A DNA stretch of 64,000 nucleotides, from NCBI GenBank assembly GCA_965238265.1, contig OZ250185.1:3906001-3970000 (forward strand). Reading direction: 5' to 3'. The notes below the pieces were generated by a model. That model searched no databases, was not told where the DNA came from, and saw only the letters and a list, made by a program, of their open reading frames with translations. The translations under genes were made by a program, and so were the position numbers. Of the stretch, positions 40,427 to 48,790 are shown piece after piece. Numbering within the stretch: the stretch's first letter is position 1; the number at the start of each line of letters is the position of its first letter. The DNA comes from JAJDUF01 sp965238265 (GTDB lineage Bacteria > Chloroflexota > UBA11872 > UBA12225 > JAJDUF01).

Positions 40427-41458
40427 CTAATCGCCCGCTAGCTCGGCAGGAAGCTCCACCGACTGCGGCCGGCCGCTACGCACCGCCTCCAGGATACTCT
40501 CGACGACCAGGGTTGCGATGATGCCGTTGCGCGCCGGCACGTAGGTCTCGGTACCCTGCTGGATGGCCTCTACCAGGTAAGGCATGCGCTCGACGGGCGG
40601 TGGCGATAGGGTTTCGACCTCCCGCGCGCCGCCGGGACCGCTGAAGGCCAGCGTCCCGCAGTGGTTGTAGAGCACTGCCGACTGCCCCGGGCCGTAAAGC
40701 TCGAAGAACCACTTCGAGACGAAGGAATTGAAGTCGGCATCGGTGGCGAGCAGCGTGGCCACCCCACCATCCGCAAACCGGAGCGTCGCTGCCGTCGTAT
40801 CCACGATGTCCGTACCGGCCAGTTCACCCGGGTGTGTAAGCTGCCCGCCGGTTGCGTACACCTCGACCGGGGCGGCTTCGTGGAACCAACAGAGCAGATC
40901 AACCATGTGGACACCGATATCCCACAGCGGCCCCCCACCGATCACCGGGTCCCAGCGCCACCGGCTGAGATCGGCGGGCGCCATCAGACACTGAGCATGG
41001 CTCACCATCGGGCGTCCGAGCCGCCGCTTCGCCTCGCGGGCCGCTCCGGAAAACCGGAAGCTGAAGTTGAGCATCAGCTGCGTGCCCGCGGCGCGCTGCG
41101 CGGCCGCGATCTGCAGGCACTCCGCCGTGGACATGGCCATCGGCTTTTCCAGCCATAAGTGCTTGCCGGCCGCCAGGGCCGCCAGCGCCGGCTCGGTGTG
41201 CATGCTGTGCGGCGTGGCGATGGAGACGATGGACACGCTCGGATCGTCGAAAATGCGCTGTGGGTCCGACGTTACATAGCCGCCGTACTCGCTCTGGAGT
41301 CGCTCGGCCGCCGCTGGCACCACGTCGCAGAACCCCCGCACCTCAACGTCCGGCGTCGCCGCAGCCCCGCGGGCGTGCCCGCTGCCAGCGCTGCCACACC
41401 CGATCAGTGCCCAGCCATATGGTGCTGCCCCCGACCCTCCGTTGGTGCTCATGCTCAT
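40427..41458 (-). CDS. Gfo/Idh/MocA-family oxidoreductase (second of three)
   Basis: The 343-residue protein has a Rossmann start WALIGCGSAGSGHARG near residue 16, the catalytic-lysine block LWLEKPMAMSTAECLQ near 100, and the GGGPLWDIGVHMVDLLCW segment with the usual aspartate and histidine. It should oxidise a sugar, inositol or derivative using NAD(P). It lies immediately downstream of the third Gfo/Idh/MocA gene in the same direction (53-base gap), so the two probably act on successive or related substrates. Confidence 0.9.
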   Translation of the reverse strand: MSMSTNGGSGAAPYGWALIGCGSAGSGHARGAAATPDVEVRGFCDVVPAAAERLQSEYGGYVTSDPQRIFDDPSVSIVSIATPHSMHTEPALAALAAGKHLWLEKPMAMSTAECLQIAAAQRAAGTQLMLNFSFRFSGAAREAKRRLGRPMVSHAQCLMAPADLSRWRWDPVIGGGPLWDIGVHMVDLLCWFHEAAPVEVYATGGQLTHPGELAGTDIVDTTAATLRFADGGVATLLATDADFNSFVSKWFFELYGPGQSAVLYNHCGTLAFSGPGGAREVETLSPPPVERMPYLVEAIQQGTETYVPARNGIIATLVVESILEAVRSGRPQSVELPAELAGD

Positions 41459-41511
41459 GCCTCCATTACCAAAGTTAAGTTGTTTCCGTACACCTAGCAG
41501 TCACCGCTGCG

Positions 41512-42552
41512 CTAGAGCGTGCCGGAAGCGCGGAGCAGCGTCTCCTGCACAACGAAATCATGCACCGGCCCGAACGCCGGCATCCGCTCCCCGCGAATGG
41601 CCGCCGCGAGATCGTGCAGGTCCAGGACGAAGCCGGTCCAGTCGCCGCCGTCCACGGTCTGCCAGCCCGCCTGGAATCCTCCAGCGGCCGCTTCCAGATG
41701 CAGCCGCGCCTGCGTGCCGCCGGGCGGCTCGATGACCAGCGTCCCTTTGGTGCCGAGCACTTCCAGCCGCCGCTGGGCGCCGACCTCCATCCCGGCCGCC
41801 TCTACGATGGCCATTGCCCGGTCCCACTCCAGCACCGCCAGGCTATTGTCCACAAAAGGCTGGTCGGCAGCCTCGTCGGGGATGCCGCGGGCCGGCATCA
41901 TGATCGGGCCGTCGCCGCTCTCCGGCCGGCGGAAGTCGGAGCGCAGGAAGGGCGCGACCCGCCGCGGTCGGCCGAGCACGGCGACCATCGGATCAATCAG
42001 GTGGCCACACATCTCGAACATGATGTGCCCAGGGTACGGCATGGATTCCAGCCAGCGATCATAGCTCGACTTGCCTTTGCCAATCCGGCCGCGGATACTG
42101 AACACGTCGCCGAGGAGCCCCTCGCGTGTCAGGCGGTAGAGTAGCTGGAAGGGCGGGCTGTTGCGGAAGTGATAGGCCATCAGCACGACGAGCTGTCGAG
42201 CGGCGGCCAGGTCCAGCACTTCCCGATACGCTTCCAGCGAAGTCCCGGCCGGCTTCTCCAGGTACACGTGCTTGCCGGCCAGGAGGGATTGCTTGGCATC
42301 GCCGAGGAACTGCCAGATCTCCCCGTCAATGATGATCCCTTGAATGGTGTCGTCGGCCAGCAGGTCCTCCGCACGGGGCACCCAGCGGATGCCGCTGTAG
42401 ATGGGATCGGCCTCGCGCTGGCTGCGGACTTCGGGATTTGCCTCGAAAGCGCCCGCGATCTCCATGTCACCGGCCGCGCCGCTGGTGATCGCCCGCACTT
42501 TGCCGCTCAGGTGACTGTGTACCGCGCCGAGAATACCGAGCCGGATAGTCAT
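41512..42552 (-). CDS. Gfo/Idh/MocA-family oxidoreductase (third of three)
   Basis: The 346-residue protein has an unusual nucleotide-binding turn, GILGAVHSHLSGK, where histidine-serine-histidine replaces the normal GxGxxA/G, as seen in a subset of the family. The lysine block is VYLEKPAGTSLEAYREV and the core segment YPGHIMFEMCGHLIDPMV holds the probable catalytic histidine. AGGAGAG before ATG 42552 sets the start. It is divergent from the dimethylformamidase-like gene with about 200 bases between, and co-directional with the second Gfo/Idh/MocA gene. Confidence 0.87.
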   Translation of the reverse strand: MTIRLGILGAVHSHLSGKVRAITSGAAGDMEIAGAFEANPEVRSQREADPIYSGIRWVPRAEDLLADDTIQGIIIDGEIWQFLGDAKQSLLAGKHVYLEKPAGTSLEAYREVLDLAAARQLVVLMAYHFRNSPPFQLLYRLTREGLLGDVFSIRGRIGKGKSSYDRWLESMPYPGHIMFEMCGHLIDPMVAVLGRPRRVAPFLRSDFRRPESGDGPIMMPARGIPDEAADQPFVDNSLAVLEWDRAMAIVEAAGMEVGAQRRLEVLGTKGTLVIEPPGGTQARLHLEAAAGGFQAGWQTVDGGDWTGFVLDLHDLAAAIRGERMPAFGPVHDFVVQETLLRASGTL

Positions 42553-42749
42553 AAGCTCTACTCTCCTCGCTGCGGCCGGTGGCCCTGCTTGCTCGTAACT
42601 TGGCTGTGAAACCGGCCAACCGATGCCGTTGCCGTGCATACTATACCCTGCTTACTCCCGGTGCTGACAACATGACCGGCCGTAGATAGGACCGGGCACA
42701 ACCGCAAAACACCCTTGGTCCCGGTCACGCGGCCCCGGAGGCAACCCGG

Positions 42750-45065
42750 ATGCGACTCCTCGGCTATAGCGACCGTCTCAGCGTAGCGCCAGGCGACACG
42801 ATCCGCTTCATGGTCAGCTGTGACCATCCCTCATACCGGGCGGACTTGGTGCGCCTCATCCACGGCGACGAAAGTCCCCAGGGTCCCGGCTACAAGGAGC
42901 GCCTCGTTGCGGCCGACATCAATGGCGAGTATCCGGGGCGGACACAGCGCATTTACAGCGGCTCCTACGTCATCGTGGAAGACAGCGCGCCGCTGCGGCA
43001 GATCGAGAGCTTCACGCTGGCCGTCTGGGTCTACCCCACCACTCCCCAGGCCGGGAGCCAAGCCTTGCTGACGCGGTGGTCGGCCGTTGACCGCGCCGGC
43101 TACGGCTTGTTCATAGACGAGGCCGGCGACATAGCGGTATGGCTGGGTGACGGGACCGGCAACGTCGAGCGCCTCTGCACCGGCACACCGCTCCGCGCTC
43201 ACGACTGGTACTTCGTCGCCGCGACCTACGACGACGCCCGTGGCCGGGTGTGCCTCTACCAGGAGCCGGTGCGCCGCTGGCCGGTCGAGACCACCCGCGC
43301 CCTGGTAGAGCGGACGGTGGCAGTTCGGCCGCGTAGCGACGCCGGTAGCCCCTTCCTCATGGCCGGTTACCTGACCGCCGACCCGGCGACGCGCGGCGCT
43401 GTGGGCGGGCATTTCAATGGCAAGCTCGACCGGCCCTGTCTCTTTGGCCGGGCACTGCGTCCGCCGGAGGTGGCCGCGCTCCAGGCGGGTACACCGCCCC
43501 ACGAGTGCGGCGCGGCGCTCGTCGCGGCCTGGGATTTCAGCGCCGACATCGCCACGGATAAGGTCACTGACACCTCGGAGCATAAGCTCCACGGACGCGC
43601 AATCAACATGCCGACGCGGGCAGTGACCGGCTACAACTGGACCGGCACGGAAACGAGCTTTCGGCTCGCGCCGCACGAGTATGGCGCGATTTACTTTCAC
43701 GACGACGATCTCGAAGACGCCGGCTGGGAAAGCGATCTGGCGTTCACCGTGCCACCGGACCTGCCGAGTGGCGTCTATGCTGCCCGCCTGCGCGCCAACG
43801 GTGACGAGGACTACCTGCCCTTCTTTGTCCGCCCGCCGCGCGGAACCGGCACAGCCGCCATCGCCGTCCTGATCCCCACGATCCACTATCTTGCCTATGC
43901 GAACTTCCGCGACATCAGCGGTGGCAACTGGGACCTGGAAAACCTGCCCAACGCGGACGTGAGCCTCCATCGCGCCGAGTACGCCTACGCGGCGAAGCAC
44001 GGTCTGCCGGGGCTATATGACCTCCACTCCGATGGGTCGGGCACCGCGTATGTCTCGCGCCTGCGCCCCATCCTGAACATGCGCCCGAAGTTTCGCTACC
44101 GGGTCTGGGGCGCGCCCGCCCGCTTTCCCGCCGATCTGTACCTGATTGATTGGCTCGAAACGAAGGGCTACGCCGCCGATGTCATCACCGACGACGACCT
44201 CCACGCGGAAGGAGCGGACGTGCTCGCCCCCTACAAGGTGGTACTGACCGGCTCCCATCATGAGTATTGGACGGCCCGGATGCTGGCAGCGTTGGACACG
44301 TACCTACAAGCTGGCGGGCGGCTCATGTACCTGGGCGGCAACAGCTTCTTCGGAGTCACGTCGGTTGATCCCCAGCGACCCCACGTGATCGAGGTCCGCC
44401 GCTGGGGAACGAGCTGGCCGTTCGAGATGCACCCCGGCGAGCGCTACCACAGTACCACCGGGGAACCGGGCGGGACCTGGCGCAACCGCGGCCGGGCACC
44501 GAATCGGTTCGTGGGCGTCGGCTCGTGTGCAGCGGGGTTCGACCGCGGCGCCCCCTACGTGCGGCAGCCGGGCAGCTTCGACCCTCGCGCGGCCTTCATC
44601 TTCGAGGGTATCGGGCCTGACGAGGCCATCGGCGACTTCCCCTCACTCATGGTGCAGCACGGCGCGGCCGGCTACGAAATGGACCGCCTCGACTTCCGTC
44701 TAGGCACACCGCCGCACGCCTTACTGCTGGCGTCGTCCGTCGGCCACTCGGACCGCTACAACGCCTTCATTGACGAACGCTTGGAGTTCACGAAAGGTAT
44801 TGACGGAGTGCTCTCGACCACACCGCCACAGGAGGGCGTGCTACATCCCTTCATTCGCGCCGATATGGTCTACTTCGAGACACCGAACGGGGGCGCAGTC
44901 TTCTCCGTCGGGTCCATCGCTTGGCGCGGCAGCCTCTCGTACAACGGCTACGACAACAATGTCTCGCGCATCACCGAGAATGTGCTGCGCCGCTTTGCCG
45001 AGGGTGGGTCCGGACCAATGACGCCCGGCCAAGCTATACAGGTTGAGGCGCCAGCACTACGATAG
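42750..45065 (+). CDS. N,N-dimethylformamidase large-subunit-like protein with LamG-type domain
   Basis: The 771-residue protein has three parts: an N-terminal beta domain (about 1-80), a concanavalin/LamG-like domain (about 85-260, with FTLAVWVYPTTPQAGSQALL and AHDWYFVAATYDDARGRVCLYQ), and a C-terminal domain of about 400 residues related to the catalytic region of DmfA2, including VITDDDLHAEGADVLAPYKV and VLTGSHHEYWTARMLAALD. Known dimethylformamidases hydrolyse an amide using a mononuclear iron held by tyrosine and glutamates and also need a small subunit; no small-subunit gene is adjacent. The real amide substrate is unknown. The gene is divergent from the Gfo/Idh/MocA pair. Confidence 0.82.
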   Translation: MRLLGYSDRLSVAPGDTIRFMVSCDHPSYRADLVRLIHGDESPQGPGYKERLVAADINGEYPGRTQRIYSGSYVIVEDSAPLRQIESFTLAVWVYPTTPQAGSQALLTRWSAVDRAGYGLFIDEAGDIAVWLGDGTGNVERLCTGTPLRAHDWYFVAATYDDARGRVCLYQEPVRRWPVETTRALVERTVAVRPRSDAGSPFLMAGYLTADPATRGAVGGHFNGKLDRPCLFGRALRPPEVAALQAGTPPHECGAALVAAWDFSADIATDKVTDTSEHKLHGRAINMPTRAVTGYNWTGTETSFRLAPHEYGAIYFHDDDLEDAGWESDLAFTVPPDLPSGVYAARLRANGDEDYLPFFVRPPRGTGTAAIAVLIPTIHYLAYANFRDISGGNWDLENLPNADVSLHRAEYAYAAKHGLPGLYDLHSDGSGTAYVSRLRPILNMRPKFRYRVWGAPARFPADLYLIDWLETKGYAADVITDDDLHAEGADVLAPYKVVLTGSHHEYWTARMLAALDTYLQAGGRLMYLGGNSFFGVTSVDPQRPHVIEVRRWGTSWPFEMHPGERYHSTTGEPGGTWRNRGRAPNRFVGVGSCAAGFDRGAPYVRQPGSFDPRAAFIFEGIGPDEAIGDFPSLMVQHGAAGYEMDRLDFRLGTPPHALLLASSVGHSDRYNAFIDERLEFTKGIDGVLSTTPPQEGVLHPFIRADMVYFETPNGGAVFSVGSIAWRGSLSYNGYDNNVSRITENVLRRFAEGGSGPMTPGQAIQVEAPALR

Positions 45066-45441
45066 TGCCCTCTGCCAGCCGCGTACACTTCGCTCGGTCG
45101 TTGTTCCCTTCGATCTTGGCGTGGGCGTAGTTCTCCAACTCCGGTTGATGGCGCACGGTAAAGCCCTCGGCTCGCGGCGTCCTCGCTGCGAGCTTTACGA
45201 CTCCCCACCTGCCGCTAGACAGCCCTCTTTGCAGGGTCTCCAGGGGGGGGTGTCAGTCGCGCCAAGCCAACGGATACTATGCGGATCGGGTCTTGTCAGT
45301 AGCCCACGTTACCATATAGAAGACACCGCGCGTGACTGTGCCATCCGGGCGCACATGGGTTTCGTGTATCCGCCAATACAACCAGTCGTCATCTTCGATG
45401 ACTTCAGGCTCGTGGGCGGTGGCCGTGTCTTGCTTATTCAC
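45034..45441 (-). pseudogene. Decayed second gene of a conserved two-gene cassette
   Basis: Starting from GTG 45441 the leftward frame reads EDDDWLYWRIHETHVRPDGT and meets stops at 45279-45277 and 45255-45253. Between about 45284 and 45243 the homologous reading shifts to another frame (RIVSVGLARLTPPP) and then, at a run of eight G/C bases (45243-45250), returns to the first frame and continues ETLQRGLSSGRWGVVKLAAR, then ELENYAHAKIEGNNDRAK, to the TAG at 45034. The composite matches, from memory, a small conserved protein often found next to the NWDSYG-type protein. Two compensating indels are needed to restore it. Sequencing error at the homopolymer is possible for one of them. The 3' end overlaps the convergent dimethylformamidase-like gene. 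Confidence 0.7.
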
Positions 45442-45509
45442 CGAGCTTGTTGCAACACCACGATGGGCAAGATTCGCTCATATCCGAGTACGGCCGATGA
45501 CGCGCCGCT

Positions 45510-45994
45510 TCAACTGCCCCCCAGCAAGAAGTCAGCGACCATGGTATGCACGCGCATGGACGGCACCCCATCCTGCTCGTCGAATGTGCGCCGCGCACCC
45601 ATCCCCGTTATCCGCAGGTAGCCGCACTCTCCGTCGGCACTGATGTCCACTGCCAGCTCGTCGCCGTTGCCGCGCGTTTCCCACTCCAGCAGTATAGCGA
45701 CCTCGGCGCGATGTGGTAGGGCATACCTCCGCCGTCGCGGCATACCGTCGCGGCCGCCGCCCCGGCCATCTCGGATGCAATGTCACCAAGCAGTTGGCTG
45801 GCGATTGCAAGCGCTCTCTCCGCTGGCGGCAATCCCCCGTAGGAATCCCAGTTGGGCAACAGCTTGCTCAACCGGCGTAATGTCCGAAGCGAGCGCCCCA
45901 AGTGAGGACTGAGTGCGAAGTCTTCCGCGGCCGCAGTGTCGTGCGGCGTTGGCGCATACCTGGAATCCAACGCACCGAGGCGAGAAGCGTTCAT
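45510..45994 (-). pseudogene. Frameshifted NWDSYG-type protein, first gene of the cassette
   Basis: From ATG 45994 the leftward frame reads LRRLSKLLPNWDSYGGLPPA and continues to about residue 89 (CRDGG), then loses family character. A second frame carries on from about 45704 with EVAILLEWETRGNGDELAVD and ends GYLRITG... at 45510. Joined by one frameshift between roughly 45734 and 45704, the product would be about 150 residues and match the pattern NWDSYG, DGG, LEW, L-x-I that I associate with a widespread small protein of unknown function. The partner gene begins about 70 bases downstream and is broken too. Neither copy as read would make an intact protein. Confidence 0.75.
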
Positions 45995-46164
45995 ACAATA
46001 GTTGCTGACCTTGGATGGTCTCCTTGATCTAAGGGTAGTATATTACAAAGTGCGCTCGATCTACGCCATTGGCGATTCCCCCTCGCTCGTGGTGCAATAT
46101 GGCGCGGCCGGCGGCTTTCCCCGGCCCCCGAACATTGGCAATCCGGAAAGGACGGTGTAGAGCT

Positions 46165-47394
46165 GTGGCCCAGGAGTTCGAGCAGACGCACACGCGCCCA
46201 TCGTATCCGATGCCCCCGGCGATGCCGTTTCCCGAGACGGGTCTCTCCGCAGAGGCAACGCTCGACGGCATTAGAGAGCGCCTGAGCCAAGACCCCTACG
46301 AGGTCGAGCGCAACTTCGGCGCCAGTTACGTTGGCCCACCACATCCGATCACGCAGCCGGCCGCTGAACTGGCGGCCGGCACCTTTTTCGTCGAGTGGGC
46401 GCGTGATATGAACCCGGGGACGCACCGGCTCGAAAAAGAAGCCGTGCGGATGATGACATCACTCCTCGGGCGCCCCGAGGCGGTCGGCTTTATCACCAGC
46501 GGGGGGACCGAATCGAACCTGGCGGCGCTGCGCTTGGCCCGCAACCTGGCGCGGCAAGACAACCCGGAAGTCATCATGCCCGAGTCCGCGCACTATAGCT
46601 TTCGGGTCGCTGCCGAGTTGATGGGCCTGCGGCTCCACGAAGTGCCGCTCGACGCAGCCTTCCGGCCACGAATGGATCAGGTTGAGGCGCTGATTAATCA
46701 GCGGACGATTGCGCTGGTGTGCTCTGCGCCGGACGGGAGCCTGGGACAGCTGGACCCGGTGAGCGAGTTCGCGGACATCGCCGCGCGTCACGGCCTCTAC
46801 CTCCACGTAGATGCCGCGTTCGGTGGCTTCTTTCTGCCCTTCATGCGCGACCTGGGCTACGACGTGCCGCTCTTCGACTTCTCGCTGCCGGGCGTAAGCT
46901 CTATGATGACCGACGGGCACAAGCTCGGGCTGCTGCCCGTGGCGACAGGCTTCTTCCTCATCCGGGACGAGGCGATGCTGCAAGCCATTCCCACCGAGAC
47001 AACCGTCATTCACAACATCACGGCCACAAAGCCCGGCGACCATGCGGCCGCCGCCTGGGCCGTGATGCAGCGGCTCGGCCGCGCCGGGTACCGGGAGTCG
47101 GCGCGCCGCATCTTGGAGGTGGTAGCTACCATTGTCGAAGGGATCGAACGGATCGAAGGGCTGCGACTCGTTGTCAAGCCGCTGATCCCCGTCGTGAACT
47201 TCACTTCGGACGTACACGATGTCGAGCAGATTTACCGGGAGCTACGCGCCCGCGGCTGGGGGTCTACCTATGGCCGCCTGTATGATACGCCGCGTATCCG
47301 GTTCTCGATCCATCCGCACCGCGACATGGACCATGCCCATCAGCTTGTTGCAGCCCTGGCCGAATCGGTCGCTGCGGTGCGGAAGCGCAACTAG
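46165..47394 (+). CDS. PLP-dependent decarboxylase (aspartate/tyrosine decarboxylase MfnA-like)
   Basis: The 409-residue protein belongs to the group II decarboxylase-like PLP enzymes. Visible elements are the substrate-side block GFITSGGTESNLAALRLARN, the SAHYSFRVAAELMGL histidine stacking region, HVDAAFGGFFLPF with the PLP aspartate, and the Schiff-base lysine in MMTDGHKLGLLPV. It may decarboxylate aspartate (to beta-alanine, for coenzyme A) or an aromatic amino acid; substrate cannot be fixed by eye. GTG 46165 gives a family-like N-terminus; ATG codons at 46069 and 46210 are alternatives and no ribosome site decides between them. Confidence 0.85.
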   Translation: MAQEFEQTHTRPSYPMPPAMPFPETGLSAEATLDGIRERLSQDPYEVERNFGASYVGPPHPITQPAAELAAGTFFVEWARDMNPGTHRLEKEAVRMMTSLLGRPEAVGFITSGGTESNLAALRLARNLARQDNPEVIMPESAHYSFRVAAELMGLRLHEVPLDAAFRPRMDQVEALINQRTIALVCSAPDGSLGQLDPVSEFADIAARHGLYLHVDAAFGGFFLPFMRDLGYDVPLFDFSLPGVSSMMTDGHKLGLLPVATGFFLIRDEAMLQAIPTETTVIHNITATKPGDHAAAAWAVMQRLGRAGYRESARRILEVVATIVEGIERIEGLRLVVKPLIPVVNFTSDVHDVEQIYRELRARGWGSTYGRLYDTPRIRFSIHPHRDMDHAHQLVAALAESVAAVRKRN

Positions 47395-47502
47395 GGACAC
47401 GTCCCCGACCCGGCCCGGCCACATCACCGGCGCAGTGTAGCCGTTCACCAATGGACTGTATCTTGTACCATGCGGTCACGCGAGACCGCGAAGGAGAGTG
47501 CT

Positions 47503-48681
47503 ATGCAAGTCAACCCCCAACAGCTACTCGACGACGGCTTCATCATCCTGCGGCAGGTCGTCCCTCCGGAGCAGCTGGACAGCTTGCGGGCCAGCTACGA
47601 AACTGTCGTCGAGCGGCAGCACCGGATTTGGGCCGGCGAGCTGGACTGGGACGAGCCGGTGGCAATGGACTATAAGTCCAAACAACCGCGCGTGGTGCTC
47701 AACGCCGTAGTGGACGCGGCCACCGCCGATACGGTGGAGTTCAACCTGCACGAGCACACGCTGGGCGTAAGCCGCCAGCTGATGAAGGCGCCGGACGCCG
47801 CGCCCACAGCCATGTTCTTCATGTGCAACCCAGCGACCGACCACGGCCCCGACTCCTGGCACCGCGACGCCGTTGGCCGCCGGCTGGCGCCGCTACAGGG
47901 CCTGCAGGAGGACATGCTGGCCAATGCGCCGGGCTATGTCCAATGGAACATTCCCCTCTACGACGATGACGTGCTGTGGGTGGTGCCCGGCAGCCACCGG
48001 CGCGCGAACACGGCGGCCGAGGTGCGCCAACTGGCCGAGAATCCGCGGGCACCGCTGCCGGGCAGTATGCAGGTGCGGCTGAAGGCTGGCGACGGTGTGG
48101 TGTACAGCAACCTGATCCTGCACTGGCCGAGCGACTACAGCACCAAGCACCGGCGCACCATCCATCTCGGCTATCGCTCCTTTGGCGGCGCTATCTATCC
48201 CTACAGCACGCACTTCTACTGGGACCTGGGCTTCACGAAGCACCTGTCGCCGGCGGCGCGAGCACAGTTCGAGCGATTCGCGGCGCTGCACGCGCAGGAG
48301 CGTGACCACATCGAGGCCTTCTTCCGGGCGATCTTGGCCCGGGATGAGGCAGCCTTCCGGGCCGAGCTGGCAGTGTTGCATCCGGGCGAGGCGGAGCGGA
48401 TAGTGTGCGTGACGCTGCTGTCCCGGCTGGCCACCAAGCTCCACCAGCTGACACGTCCAGAGATCGCCAGCTTGCCCCACAACGACCGAGCGAAGGCAGT
48501 CGGCGACCAACGGGTCAGCCTCTACCTGCTGCAGGACATGGCCGGCCGCTTCTCGGCTGCGGAAACGGACCTCCTGTACCGCCGCTTTGCGCCACTGGAG
48601 GCGCAGACGGACTCAGTTGTGGACATGCCGGCCGATTTCGATGTCGAAGACTTCATCGCCAGCTGGAGCGACAGCGACTAA
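47503..48681 (+). CDS. Phytanoyl-CoA dioxygenase (PhyH) family protein
   Basis: The 392-residue protein has the PhyH N-terminus LLDDGFIILRQVVPPEQLDS, the iron-ligand pair in GPDSWHRDAVGR and the distal histidine in NLILHWPSDYST, with arginine in KHRRTIHLGY for 2-oxoglutarate. It is longer than the other two PhyH proteins here because of a helical C-terminal extension of about 140 residues after the oxygenase core. AAGGAG precedes ATG 47503. It lies about 110 bases downstream of the decarboxylase gene on the same strand and may belong to its operon. Confidence 0.9.
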   Translation: MQVNPQQLLDDGFIILRQVVPPEQLDSLRASYETVVERQHRIWAGELDWDEPVAMDYKSKQPRVVLNAVVDAATADTVEFNLHEHTLGVSRQLMKAPDAAPTAMFFMCNPATDHGPDSWHRDAVGRRLAPLQGLQEDMLANAPGYVQWNIPLYDDDVLWVVPGSHRRANTAAEVRQLAENPRAPLPGSMQVRLKAGDGVVYSNLILHWPSDYSTKHRRTIHLGYRSFGGAIYPYSTHFYWDLGFTKHLSPAARAQFERFAALHAQERDHIEAFFRAILARDEAAFRAELAVLHPGEAERIVCVTLLSRLATKLHQLTRPEIASLPHNDRAKAVGDQRVSLYLLQDMAGRFSAAETDLLYRRFAPLEAQTDSVVDMPADFDVEDFIASWSDSD

Positions 48682-48685
48682 CGCG

Positions 48686-48790
48686 CCTCACCCCCCGGCC
48701 TGACCAGGGGATGCGCTGTCCCCCTGCGAAGCGGGGGGCCATAGGGGGGCCGGTATTGCACCTAACCCCCGGCCCCTTCCATTCAGGGAG
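48686..48790. repeat. Mosaic of dispersed repeats
   Basis: CTCACCCCCCGGCC is followed by CCCCCTGCGAAGCGGGGGGC, CATAGGGGGGC and GCACCTAACCCCCGGCCCC. It lies between the convergent PhyH and glycosyltransferase genes and runs into the latter's last codons. Confidence 0.7.

Noticed and set aside
42831..44000. 389-codon antisense frame in the dimethylformamidase-like gene
   Set aside because: Composition is that of a reverse-strand shadow, and the sense protein has clear domain structure.
12389..48790. Regularly recurring repeats considered as a CRISPR array
   Set aside because: Copies are spread singly between genes over many kilobases, have no uniform spacers, and no cas genes are present.
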